Assembly: GCA_022059125.1 (NCBI GenBank)
Contig: JAEUWY010000020.1
Span: forward strand, 2,480,001-2,544,000
Length of the DNA stretch: 64,000 nt
Reading direction: 5' to 3'
From: Corynespora cassiicola
Lineage: Eukaryota > Ascomycota > Dothideomycetes > Pleosporales > Corynesporascaceae
Both the position numbers and the translations under genes were made by a program. Shown piece by piece: positions 22,416-32,587 of the stretch (its first letter is position 1; the number at the start of each line of letters is the position of its first letter). The notes beneath the pieces are model-generated. The model was not told the DNA's origin. It ran no database searches and saw only the letters and a list, made by a program, of their open reading frames with translations.

Positions 22416-23162
22416 CACTGGAAGGCTGAGATGACCAACTTGAGACCACAACCTGTGCTGATTGATTTTAGGACTTATTCATTCAAAAAAGCTTTTTTCC
22501 CTCCACTATTCCTCAATGGAACTGTTGGAGAAGTCGCTCAACATGTCGCGATCAAACTGCCGCCACAAAGACAGCTCACGGCTCTTCTGCCGACGGTGGC
22601 ATTTCTTTTGGAAATCAAGGTCAGCTCTGTGTTTAGCGAAAATAGCATCCATAGATTCAGAGGCCTTGTTTTCTTTCTTCTCAATGTCTAAACGAAGGTT
22701 GTAGCCGGTGTACGATAGGCAATAAGCCAAGTACTCAGTACGTCTATGGTCTAATTTACCCGAACCAAATACATCTGTGACCCATATGACAGATTCAGGA
22801 GGGTTAAATCCATAAGTGTCGAGATATTTGATGACTAGAAATGTTTTACCAAAAGTGTGAAATGAGGCGAACCAAGGGCCAACAAAATTTTGCATATTCC
22901 GAGCCTTGGGGTTTTCCTGCTCAGGATCCTTGTCAATGCTTTCAAGGTAGTTGAGAAACTAAATCTTGTTTTTGAGTTGCGCAAGGAAAGGAGCGATTTT
23001 ATTTATATACTCCTGGTAAGTATTACAAATAAGGTCCCGGTCTTTCTTATGTCAAAAGAAGAGTACATCTTGAAGATGCCTCCCATTGATAGTGTCAAAA
23101 TTTTGTGTTTTCGAAGACAATATTTTCTTAGCAAGTTTATAGATTATGGGCTTCTTGAAGTT
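22416..23162 (-). pseudogene. Gene relic with RIP-like stop codons, family unknown
   Basis: One minus-strand frame of about 249 codons has protein-like composition throughout but is cut by TGA at 23054-23052, TAG at 22961-22959, TAG at 22508-22506 and TGA at 22481-22479. TAA codons bound it at 23165 and 22415. No frameshift is needed to read across the stops. Each internal stop could have been TGG, so G-to-A changes on this strand (C-to-T on the other) would explain all four, as repeat-induced point mutation does. Surviving blocks such as PWFASFHTFGKTFLVIKYLD and PPESVIWVTDVFGSGKLDHR look like a folded protein. I do not recognise the family. The surrounding DNA is AT-rich. Confidence 0.6.
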
Positions 23163-23165
23163 TTA

Positions 23166-23826
23166 TGGATACTCTCTTTTTCTCGGGGTTTAACTGTTCT
23201 CGGCGGTTTTCACGTTGCAGTGATCTAGCTGTGTGATAAGGAGGAAACCAGAAGACGGGTAGTGGTGATATATCTTATCGATTATATGAGTAGCAGCTGT
23301 AAGGTCACAATCTTAATGCTCTCGTCAAGGAGAGGCAACAAAAACACAGCTGTCATCACAATGTACCTCGGTGTTAAAAATGAATACCTAGGTACTGAAT
23401 GGGAGAATATGTGCTGAATCGCAAATCTTAGGAACAGCTTTCTATACATTACGTAATTTGATCTCATCTATTTGTATGCCTTGTAAATCACTAGGATTTG
23501 CTTCCATCCAGATCTAGAGGCAAGAGGATGCGTCCGATGAATGATCACGTGACCCAGAATATTAGCCTCATTCTTGAACATCATATAACGGATATCCACA
23601 GACTTCCGAAGAGAACAAAGTTGAATAAAGTCAGATCTCTGGAATTTTCGAGTAAAAATAACCTGCTGCCATTATCCTATCAGTGTCTCATTTGGCTTAT
23701 CATGGCGTCATTCGCATTTCGGACCCGATATTGCGTGATCCACCAACCAAAATGCACTGAAACAGTATATGAACCTCACACCTAAGCTCGCATCATATAA
23801 TATAGCTTAATTATCTATCGTTCAAT
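23166..23826. promoter_or_regulatory. AT-rich upstream region of the monooxygenase gene
   Basis: 661 bp without a supported gene. Short frames on both strands have no motif. An AT-rich stretch ATAATATAGCTTAATTA lies 25-30 bp before the ATG of the monooxygenase gene. Confidence 0.4.
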
Positions 23827-25413
23827 ATGACTGCCACGGGCTATGATGCAGTAATTGTCGGCGCCGGGTTTGCCGGGATATATCAACTGTACAAGCTTCG
23901 CCAATTCAACTTTTCGGTGCTACTGATTGAGGCGGGAGAAGATGTCGGAGGTACATGGTACTGGAACAGCTACCCCGGAGCATCCTCCGACGTACATTCC
24001 TACACGTATCGATATTCATGGGACAAAGAGGACTTGCTTACATCTCCCTGGAAAAACCACTATTTAAAGCAGCCTGAAGTCCAGGCCTACCTCGCAAACA
24101 TAGTGGATAAGCACAACCTGAGGAGGCACATCCAATTCAACACCAAATTCCTAGGCGGTACCTACGACGAAAAGTCCGATATCTGGACGGCCAAGACCTC
24201 CCAAGGACAAACCATCACCGCCCGTTTCCTACTTACCGCGCTGGGTGCCCTCTCCAAGAAAAACACTCCTGACATCAAAAACTTCGATTCCTTCAAGGGA
24301 GAAGTCTACCACACCGCCGCTTGGCCAAAGCACCACGACTTCCGCAACAAACGCGTCGGCATCGTCGGCAACGGATCAACAGGCAGCCAGCTGCTCGTCG
24401 CACTAGCAAAAGAAGCAAAGCACGTCACCAGCTTCCAGCGCAACGCGCAGTGGAACGTGCCCAACGGCAACAGACCCGTGTCCGACGACGAGAGGGCCAC
24501 CATCAACGCCCGCTACGACGAGATCTGGGATAACGTGCGCAATTCGAACGTCGCGTTTGGATTCCCGGAGAGCACGGTGCCGACGTTCAGCGTGGGGGAG
24601 GAGGAGCGGAGGAGCAGGTTTCAGGAGGCATGGGAGAAGGGGAATGGGTTCTTCTTCATGTTTGGCGTGTTTTCGGATACAACAACAGAGCGAAGGGCCA
24701 ATGATGCGGCGTGCGAGTTCATCAAGAGTAAAATTGAGGAGATTGTCGAGGATCCGGAGACGGCGCGGAGGTTGACGCCTACGGAGCCGTATGCGAGGCG
24801 GCCCATCTGCAACGATGGGTACTATGAGACCTTTAACCGAGACAATGTGTCGCTCGTGTCGTTGAAAGAGACGCCGTTCGCGGAGCTGACGCCGAAGGGT
24901 GCGAAGACGTCGGATGGTGAGGAGCATGAGCTTGATGTTCTGGTCTTTGCCACGGGCTTTGATGCAGTGACTGGAAGTTATGACGACCTGGATATTCGCG
25001 GACGCGACTTGAAGTCTCTCAATAATCACTGGGCTGAAGAGGGGCCATCATCGTACCTGGGCTTCTCCATTCCCTTGTTCCCGAATCTTTTCCTTATTAG
25101 TGGACCTCACCATCCGTTTACGAACGCGCCGCCGCAGATCGAAGCGCAGGTGGAATTCATCACGAATCTGATCAAACATGTCGGCAAATCCGGTGTTGTG
25201 GAGGCACAATCTGAAGCAGAAAAAGAATATACAAACTTGAGTAACAGTATCGTAGAGGGGAGCATCTTCCATGAACCAAAAGGGTGGGTATTTGGAGAGA
25301 ATGTGAAGGGCAAGAAGCACAATACGCTGTTCTGGTTTGGAGGGTTGAAGATGTATAGAGAGTATCTGGATGAAGTGCTTAAGGAAGGGTATAGTGGGTA
25401 TAGTATTAAGTGA
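23827..25413 (+). CDS. Baeyer-Villiger-type flavin monooxygenase
   Basis: Single exon, 528 aa. Residues 10-17 carry the FAD-binding GxGxxG (GAGFAG), followed by ESGE-like EAGEDVGGTWYWNSYPG, a block characteristic of cyclohexanone-monooxygenase-like enzymes. The type I Baeyer-Villiger fingerprint FxGxxxHTxxWP is present at about 156-167 (FKGEVYHTAAWP). A second Rossmann motif (GNGSTG) for NADPH lies at about 181. ATGFDAVTG near 380 is the usual third signature. Such enzymes insert oxygen next to a ketone and occur in both catabolism and polyketide tailoring. It lies at the edge of the decayed metabolite cluster and is the best-preserved tailoring enzyme there. Cluster membership is inferred from position only. 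Confidence 0.92.
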   Translation: MTATGYDAVIVGAGFAGIYQLYKLRQFNFSVLLIEAGEDVGGTWYWNSYPGASSDVHSYTYRYSWDKEDLLTSPWKNHYLKQPEVQAYLANIVDKHNLRRHIQFNTKFLGGTYDEKSDIWTAKTSQGQTITARFLLTALGALSKKNTPDIKNFDSFKGEVYHTAAWPKHHDFRNKRVGIVGNGSTGSQLLVALAKEAKHVTSFQRNAQWNVPNGNRPVSDDERATINARYDEIWDNVRNSNVAFGFPESTVPTFSVGEEERRSRFQEAWEKGNGFFFMFGVFSDTTTERRANDAACEFIKSKIEEIVEDPETARRLTPTEPYARRPICNDGYYETFNRDNVSLVSLKETPFAELTPKGAKTSDGEEHELDVLVFATGFDAVTGSYDDLDIRGRDLKSLNNHWAEEGPSSYLGFSIPLFPNLFLISGPHHPFTNAPPQIEAQVEFITNLIKHVGKSGVVEAQSEAEKEYTNLSNSIVEGSIFHEPKGWVFGENVKGKKHNTLFWFGGLKMYREYLDEVLKEGYSGYSIK

Positions 25414-26003
25414 GACATTACTGAATCTATCGAAGCTTTGGGACTGGATCATTTATGAATCCGTCGATTAATCCTGGCTTTCTTGGAGCTCTCATCCTTC
25501 TTTATCAGCACTGAAAATGGGTACCTTTTTTGCATGCTCAACTCGACTTTGTTGATGGATTTCATGCCAGATTTCCGGTCCTGTCTCCTGTCTCGTATCG
25601 AGTCATAGGTTTGTTGGTTGCTTTTCCCGTGTCAAACCCAATCCCGTTGTGACACATTCGGTTGCAGAAGCCATGACCACCAAATCCCCAGAGACACAGC
25701 TGCTAATCGATAACTAGAGCAGTTGCCCATGACTACTGCCTATTATCGTTTGCCCCGGTATCCGAGCGTTTCGCAATCCGCCGAAACTATGCATGTAATG
25801 TGCATGTAACGAATTTCTTGATCGAATTTTGAAACAACCGAGCCTCAACTGGCGGCATTTTCGAAACAAACGGGTAGTTCCTGGGAGTGGGATTTCGAAG
25901 ATGGCGTTGGGTATGATGGGGGCGACTTCTCGCCTGATTGCTTGCATGCGCGGTGGGGCAGCGCTCGTTTTATTGGAGTTTGCCGTTTTCTACCGCAGTC
26001 CGC
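25414..26003. other. Intergenic; nothing recognised
   Basis: 590 bp of 3' sequence behind the monooxygenase and the small secreted protein gene (convergent). No supported gene. Confidence 0.35.
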
Positions 26004-26159
26004 TCATGCCTTATCTTGGCCGGGCAGCTTGGTGTTGTCCCTGAACTCATTGAGCGTATAGTGGTGGTTGAATTTTGCGATAACTTCGTCGGAGATGGGT
26101 GTGGGGCCGGCGGCGACGACCGTAGCCAGGAGTAAGGCGACATAGGAAGAGAGCTTCAT
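26004..26159 (-). CDS. Small secreted protein, 51 aa
   Basis: ATG at 26159 in the context CACACAATATGAAG, TGA at 26006-26004. A TTTTATAA element lies about 55 bp upstream on the same strand. Residues 1-17 (MKLSSYVALLLATVVAA) form a clear signal peptide with cleavage after Ala-Ala. The remaining 34 residues are hydrophilic (PTPISDEVIAKFNHHYTL...) with no Cys. No family is recognised. Small, Cys-free secreted proteins occur among effector-like and pheromone-like products, but nothing here proves either. A further exon cannot be excluded, though no good donor is visible before the stop. Codon use fits a real gene. Confidence 0.55.
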   Translation of the reverse strand: MKLSSYVALLLATVVAAGPTPISDEVIAKFNHHYTLNEFRDNTKLPGQDKA

Positions 26160-27328
26160 ATTGTGTGTTGTGGAGGGAATGCTGCGGGCACGACGAAGTA
26201 TCGGAGAGCTGTTATAAAAGGTTACGGAAGAATCGAGCAGTGAACAGTGCTTTCAAGATTTCGAGGTGGCGAAGAGAGTCGAGGACGAGTGTCGGGGAGG
26301 GGTAGAGGTATATATGCCAGTACGGTCAGATGTAGCGCTTCGGATCCAAGCTTCCGGCAGTTTTATGAATGATTCAAGTGCGGCGAAGTCACGGTTGGGT
26401 GAAACAAACATCTTATACACATCGCCAACCCGGATACGGCACGATAGACTTGATGCTAAGATCGTGCGGCCTGTGCGACAAACCCAACCTTCAGCGCTGG
26501 TCGGAAATATACAGCCAATAAGGGCGAGTGGTCCGGGGCGTAAATTGTCTTGTCGACGAATGCGGTAAGGTTAGCTAATCTGGGGAATTGAAATCAGGGT
26601 CTAAACAACATCACCCGCGAAAGAAAGTGGTCACACGACCAATCATTGGAGGCGGGATTAGAATTGAAGAGATTGCTCCATGTATTGGGGCGCTAGTGAT
26701 GAAGGTGATGGTCGGCAGAGGTATCTCTTGGGTGAATTGTCCCTTAACTGCCTCGGACATGGCGTGGTTCCCACACGTTGCGCCGATTCTTTGTGCAAAA
26801 CCTTTACAGAAGAGAAGAGAAGAATGAGCGGCGGGGACGAAGTCCGAGCATCCATGCCGGATGATCGGTGGCAGAATTGTAATCGTCTTGGGGGTGGCCT
26901 TGGCTTCGTTCATCAGAAAAACCAAGTTTGGTTTGCCAAGACAACCGCCTCGGCCCGACTTGGGAGGGGCCGCGGTCTCTTCCGCATACATCAGATCCAT
27001 GTCTGTATCCAACCTCATCCTATCCATCTCTGCCTCTGCCTGCCTTTGAACGTCTCGTTTCGAGGTTTCAGGCGCTCCATCTCAATGCGATAGCTAAAGC
27101 GGGAATGCCTCGTGCCGTATTGCCGCGAGCAGAGACCTCAAAGCACAGGCCAGCAAAGTTCTAGACAACATCACGCGCTTCCAGGAGAACAAATTTCCTC
27201 GACGATCACCCAATGTTCATTGCGCGCAGCGAGGCTATACCTCCTTGGAATGTGCTCTGTTTCAAAGTGTTTGAGATGCAAGATCGACAATCTCGCTTCG
27301 AGCACAGTGAAAGATCATCGCCATCCCT
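26160..27328. other. Intergenic upstream of the small secreted protein and Zn2Cys6 genes
   Basis: 1.17 kb divergent region. Frames of 75-138 codons on both strands at 26611-27027 overlap and have no recognised motif. The promoter of the Zn2Cys6 gene must be in the right half. Confidence 0.35.
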
Positions 27329-28813
27329 ATGCCACACTCGAGAGTCCGCACCGGATGCTGGACCTGCAGAGATGCAGGATACAAATGCGATGAGAAGAAG
27401 CCGCATTGTGGAAGATGCGTTCGGCTGGGCCTGAAATGCCAGGGCTATGGAGTCAGACTCAAATGGCGGATCGCAGCTACTGACGCTGGGCCTGAAAAAC
27501 GTCCCCGAAAAAGTCAAAGGAAAACTTCGCCGTCTGACACATCTAATGTCAGTCCGATATCAGATATCGCCAGTATTGCATCCGCCCCAGAACGCTTGGA
27601 ATATGCAGGCTACGACGCAGCGCAGCCATGGATGTTTTCCCTCTCCCCAATGGTATCATCCAGTATGGCATCGGATCTCCCACCAACAGATCAGCGACTA
27701 CTTTGTTACTGGGTCGATCAACTGTCCTCGCTCATATCAGTTACCCCAAGAACGACGAATCCTACGCCCTTCCAGCTCCATCTGACTTCGATGGCATGTA
27801 ACTACGGGGCTCTGCGCTCCACTATTCTTTGCATGGCTGCGAATCATCTTGCTCTCGTATCCAATGATGCTTCACTCCGCGTCCAAGCATATCGACATCA
27901 GCGAAATGCAATACTACTCCTCCAGAACCTCATTCAAGACCCGGTCGAAGCCGCGTCTGAACCGGCCCTTGCCACAGTCCTGATGATGCAGGTTTCCGCT
28001 CGCTTGTTTAGCGAGGAGGATGAGGAGCCGCATGTCGCGAATCACTTGGCCGGCGCCAAGGCAATGATTGTACGAAGGGGCAACCTGCACGCTTGGAGCT
28101 CCTCATCTAGTGCCCGATTCCTCCTCAGTCTATTTGCATATCACGATATCCTTTCCTCCGTGTCTCTGGCATCTCGCCCACTGTTGGAAAATCATAACGA
28201 ATTCGATGGCTTGGAAGGAGTCTCGAGCATGAGAGGAATAGCCAAAATCCTTCACATTGTTGCTCAGATTAGCGAGATGCGACATATGACAATTCTGAAT
28301 GGGAATCAAGTCCTCCCGTCAAAGGAAGCTCTCCTATTAGGATCTAGGCTCCAGCAACTATTGGCCGAAATGGACTTGTCTGGATTAGCAGATAATCAAG
28401 ACCTCTACTACACGACGCAGGCATATCGCCATTCGGCCTTCATCTACCTTTATAGGGTATGGCTAGGCATTGGTGCACCCAATCCAAACACACTACAGCA
28501 TGTGAAGGCATGCATAAACTATATCGAGAAGACTCCAGTCCATTCTCCACTCGTATCGGCACACATCTGGCCACTCTTCTCCGCCGGATGCGAGGCCATC
28601 GATAGCATGCAGCGTCAAATGGTCAGGGATCGCTTCGCTGCCATGTTCCGCTCACGAAAGTTTCCTAGCCTGAGGAGGGTCATGCGGGATGTCGAAGATG
28701 TATGGGTCGCCAAAGACATGGAGCAAATGACGGCAGGAGAGGATGGCATGTCTAGGGTTGACTGCATTCAGGTCATCTTACGGAGCCGTGGTCGGGAAGT
28801 TGACCTTGCTTGA
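27329..28813 (+). CDS. Zn2Cys6 fungal transcription factor
   Basis: Single exon, 494 aa. The binuclear zinc cluster is at the very N-terminus, with Cys10, 13, 20, 27, 30 and 37 in standard spacing (C-x2-C-x6-C-x6-C-x2-C-x6-C). A basic linker follows (EKRPRKSQRK). The rest is helical and fits the fungal-specific transcription factor domain of the Fungal_trans_2 type. The protein is nuclear; regulators of this class often sit in and control metabolite or catabolic clusters. It lies between the monooxygenase and the Ayg1-like hydrolase relic and runs towards the latter. The zinc cluster is complete and the frame is intact, so it may still regulate the intact neighbours. Confidence 0.92.
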   Translation: MPHSRVRTGCWTCRDAGYKCDEKKPHCGRCVRLGLKCQGYGVRLKWRIAATDAGPEKRPRKSQRKTSPSDTSNVSPISDIASIASAPERLEYAGYDAAQPWMFSLSPMVSSSMASDLPPTDQRLLCYWVDQLSSLISVTPRTTNPTPFQLHLTSMACNYGALRSTILCMAANHLALVSNDASLRVQAYRHQRNAILLLQNLIQDPVEAASEPALATVLMMQVSARLFSEEDEEPHVANHLAGAKAMIVRRGNLHAWSSSSSARFLLSLFAYHDILSSVSLASRPLLENHNEFDGLEGVSSMRGIAKILHIVAQISEMRHMTILNGNQVLPSKEALLLGSRLQQLLAEMDLSGLADNQDLYYTTQAYRHSAFIYLYRVWLGIGAPNPNTLQHVKACINYIEKTPVHSPLVSAHIWPLFSAGCEAIDSMQRQMVRDRFAAMFRSRKFPSLRRVMRDVEDVWVAKDMEQMTAGEDGMSRVDCIQVILRSRGREVDLA

Positions 28814-28914
28814 GATAGTCACTGATTTGTATAGATTATGGGCTCTGAGGAATGCGATTTTTCTTCGCTACCATCTCCATTTTCCAGGATATACAAAATC
28901 GATATCAATTTGGA

Positions 28915-30189
28915 TCATTGGTCTTGTTTCTCCAACCAGGTGAATATGCGATGATTCGCCAATTCAAATGCTCCGACTTTTGCCTGAAACCCACCCTGAG
29001 CTGCCTCTTCCGCAATCCAAAGCTCTTTCTTTGGTGTTTCCAGATGGCTTAGCTCGGCATATATCTTCTGGGAGCTTTTGGCCGGGTCGAAATACAATGA
29101 ACTACCTGCCCCAGAAACAAACACCGGACATTTGATCTTGTCCAAATAGCGGCTATCCTCGGCTCCACCCAGCGTGAATTTCTTCAACGCACGAAATGCT
29201 CCCGATGCATCTCTTTCGCCAGTCATGGCTAGCATATGAGAGACTTCCCATTTTAATTGGAAATTCAACCGCGACAGAAGCGATACGATTGAATTGAACA
29301 TGTAATTGGTGATGTATCCTGCCACCCAGCCTGTCAAAAACCAATGCGGAAGTCAAGATACGGCGATATCCCACATATCATAGGGAGGATCGATGGCAAC
29401 ACAGGTCCTGATACGCGAGTCTGCCGCTGCGCGCAAGGCAAAATATGCCCCCAATGACTGGCCAACCACTGAAATTCTACCAAGATCGATGTTGTATTGA
29501 GACTTTCCGCATGGATCTAGCTTGCACAGAAAATCGAGAACCGACGAAACGACATTTTCAAAGGCGGGCTACATTGGCAGTTTTCTCTTCTTCAGCAGTA
29601 TGCCCTGTCCTGGACCTTCGAATGTAAGGACGGCAAAACCTCGACTGACTCCTGCGAAGGCAGACACCAAAAACATCTCTTCTTGGGTTGAATCTCCACC
29701 ACACAAGTTTATAACCAGAGGATGTCGTCCAACATTTTTGGCAGAAGGAATCCGATTGGGAAGATACAAGAAGGCTGGCATCTCGATTCCTTCCAGATAG
29801 GGAATCATGAGGGAATGTGTAGTCACACCCGTCATAAGCGTAGAGCCCTGTTTGAACAGATCCTTGCTCCTCTCAAGCAGCGGTATTATGCGCGCACCAT
29901 GTCGGAAGTAGTCGTACAGCATGTATTGGCTTGCACGAGCATAATTAGATGCCCTGAAAAAGGCAGACGAAGCGGCAGAGTAGTCCCCCCTCTCTCGCGC
30001 CTCCTTTGCCAAGGCTTCCGCCAGCAAGCTCTGCCTTTGCCACTCTTCACTCCAGCTTTCCGCATCACTGTCTTTGATGTTTGCCGCAGCCTCTAGTGCT
30101 TCTGCGATCTCACAACCCCCATATCTTGCTGTACTGAGAATGCGAATGAACTAAAAGTCGAAAAAATCAGACACGAAGAACCTGTGCAT
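28915..30189 (-). pseudogene. Ayg1-like alpha/beta hydrolase with three in-frame stops
   Basis: One frame of 425 codons from ATG at 30189 to the stop at 28917-28915 reads as an Ayg1/YWA1-hydrolase-type protein. It has a helical N-terminal cap (ILSTARYGGCEIAEALEAA, FRASNYARASQYMLYDYFR), HPLVINLCGGDS, FEGPGQG and the nucleophile elbow VVGQSLGAYFA. It is cut by TAG at 30153-30151 (codon 13), TAG at 29571-29569 (codon 207) and TGA at 29355-29353 (codon 279), with no indel. Near the C-terminus, where relatives normally have the catalytic His before a Cys-Gln, this copy has Gly-Gly-Phe-Gln. Relatives shorten polyketide chains (for example heptaketide to pentaketide naphthopyrones). No full-length product is expected. 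Confidence 0.78.
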
Positions 30190-30551
30190 GTTCGCAGTGT
30201 GGGCGAAATTTGTTGGTCGTGCCAGTGCGTAATATCTCTGGCAATGAATTCAAGAGGTACAAATGAAAATGCCGACGGGAAAGGGGCGAGAAACGGTAAC
30301 CGCCGGAATAAAGTATCAGATGGCTAAATTCGAAATGATTTCCAGTGAGGGGAAGGCGACTCAAACATGTGCAAGGCTCGGCGAAGGAGTGCATACACTG
30401 CGGAGGTTGGACGTTGGGCTTCGCCTGGTTGCGTTCGCCATTCGCCTGCGTGAGGCACAGCCAGAATGGGCACACCCGCGCCTCATCAACGCACCTCACA
30501 GGAACCACCCTCCCTCCTACGCCCTTCTAGTCCTTAGTAACCGTTGACAGA
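30190..30551. promoter_or_regulatory. Divergent region hydrolase relic / MFS transporter
   Basis: 362 bp between two outward-pointing starts. No gene and no clear motif. The last 100 bp are C-rich leader sequence of the transporter gene. Confidence 0.4.
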
Positions 30552-32310
30552 ATGGCAGAAGCATCATCCGAGAATCTGCAAGCATCAAGGATTGCGCCTT
30601 CGGCGCCAGAAACCGCGGAAACGCCAGAAAAGGCTTCTCACCAATTCGAAACCAGTGACGCTAAGCTTGAGAGCGAAGTGGCTTATGGGTGGAGGTTCTG
30701 GCTTATCATATCCAGTCTTTGCGTCACGTCACTTCTCACGGCAATCGAAGCGACAGTGACTGCGACCGCACTGCCTAGCATATCCAGCAAATTGAACTCT
30801 AGAGAGCTTTACGTTTGGTTTGTCAATGCGATATTTCTGTCAAGGTCAGCTCGTCCCCTTCAACTCAATCTAGTTGCGCTGACCTTCAATTAGTGCCGTG
30901 GTACAGCCCTTGTTCGGACAACTTGCGGATGTGTTCGGGAGGCGATGGCCCACCATACTCTCCGTCGCCGTATTTGCTCTCGGAAGTGGTGTAGCTGGCG
31001 GGTCGAATAGTGCCGCCATGCTGATAGCTGGACGAACACTTCAGGGGGTTGGTCTCGGGGGCGTGAACATGTTGATCGACATCATCGTCTGCGATCTGGT
31101 TCCTCAACGGAAACGCGGATTGATCATGGGCATCATATTTGCCGTCTTCGCCGCTGGCTCCTCCCTCGGCCCCTTCATCGGCGGGGTGCTCGTCGACAAT
31201 GCCTCCTGGCGCTGGGTGTTTTACATTGGGCTGCCTGTAGCGGGAACAGCATTGTTCCTCTTGCTATTCTTCTTGCAGGTCGAATACAAAAAGGAGACAA
31301 CAATTGGACAAAAGCTGAAACGGCTTGACTACATTGGCAACACAATCTTGGTTTTGGCAATGGTCTCGATTTTATTGGCACTCACCTATGGGGGTACTCT
31401 ACGCCCCTGGTCCTCTTGGAGAACAATACTGCCACTGGTCTTGGGGCTATTGGGAATGATCGGCTTCCATGTCTTCGAGGCAATAGGATGGCAAAAAGAA
31501 CCGGTAATGCCACCCCGACTGTTCAACAACCGCACATCTGTCATTGCCTTCGTTCTTGTCTTCCTACATGGCATGATCCTGTACTGGGTCACATACTTCT
31601 TACCCGTATATTTCCAGGGCGTAAAAACAAGTAGTCCAACACGATCTGGTGTTCAATTTCTACCCACAGCTATAGTCGTCCTCCCCTTTGCAGTCATCGC
31701 CGGCGGCACTGTCACAGCCACCAGCCGCTACAAACCTCTATGCATCGTAGGTTTTGCCCTACAGGCCCTGAGTCTGGGACTATTCGCCATTTTAGACCAT
31801 ACCTCGTCCACCGCCGAGTGGACTATATTCCAGATCATAGGTGCCGCGGGCATTGGCCTTGTCACAACATCGATCCTCCCAGCCGTCCAAGTAGGGCTCC
31901 CAGAGAGCGATGTTGCTCTTTCAACTGCCACTTGGGGCTTCCTGAGAAGCCTTGGCTCGATATGGGGCGTCTCAATCCCGGCAGCCATCTTTAACAACCG
32001 GTTCGAGCGCCTTTCCTCGAGTATTGGCCATGTGGAGGTTCGGAACTCGATGCAAAATGGCTTCGCGTATGAGAAGGCGTCGGCGGCATTTGTCGGGTCT
32101 TTATCCGAGCCGACCAAAAGTCAGGTTATAGCAGCTTATGAGGGAGCTTTGAAGCAAGTATGGCAGGTGGGTATTGGGTTTGCCATCCTGGGCTTCTTGA
32201 TTGCTTGGGGTATGAAGGAGACTGAGCTGAAGAAAACGCTGGATACTGACTTTGGCTTGGCTCAGAAGAAGGAAGGAAAAATAAGTGGTGATTCTGTTTC
32301 TAAAAGCTGA
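30552..32310 (+). CDS. MFS multidrug/metabolite efflux transporter (DHA2, 14 TM type)
   Basis: Two exons: 30552-30844 and 30894-32310. The 49-bp intron runs GTCAGC to ATTAG, giving 569 aa. An acidic cytosolic N-terminus precedes about 14 membrane segments. MFS signature motifs are visible: FGQLADVFGRRW (motif A, loop 2-3), LIAGRTLQGVGLGG (motif B) and a motif C-like GSSLGPFIGGVLVD. Fungal DHA2 pumps export toxins and secondary metabolites across the plasma membrane by proton antiport. The gene sits inside the decayed cluster yet is intact, as expected of a pump that can serve other substrates or self-protection. It runs convergent to the AflR-like relic. Confidence 0.92.
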
Positions 32311-32587
32311 AAGTGCTTTTTTGGCAATTTGGGGTTTTTTTTTTTTTAGTTTGGATTATTAGTTTGTTGTAATTTCAATAATGAAGGTTATGTGGTCTGC
32401 TAGCGGAAATAATTGGTTAATTGATAAAATTAGAGTAGCACATAACGTAGGTATAGAAGAAAACGCTAACCTAGAGTAAATCTGTAGGATATTAATCCAG
32501 AATTCCCATATGTAGCATGCTTTCTCTATTGTGAGAAAACTTTTAAAGAAGACAGCATGAGCAGCCTTGAGATTCATAGTTTTTTCA

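Noticed and set aside
26611..27027. Minus frame of 138 codons between the small secreted protein and Zn2Cys6 genes
   Set aside because: No family match, and the opposite strand is equally open. Unsupported without transcript data.
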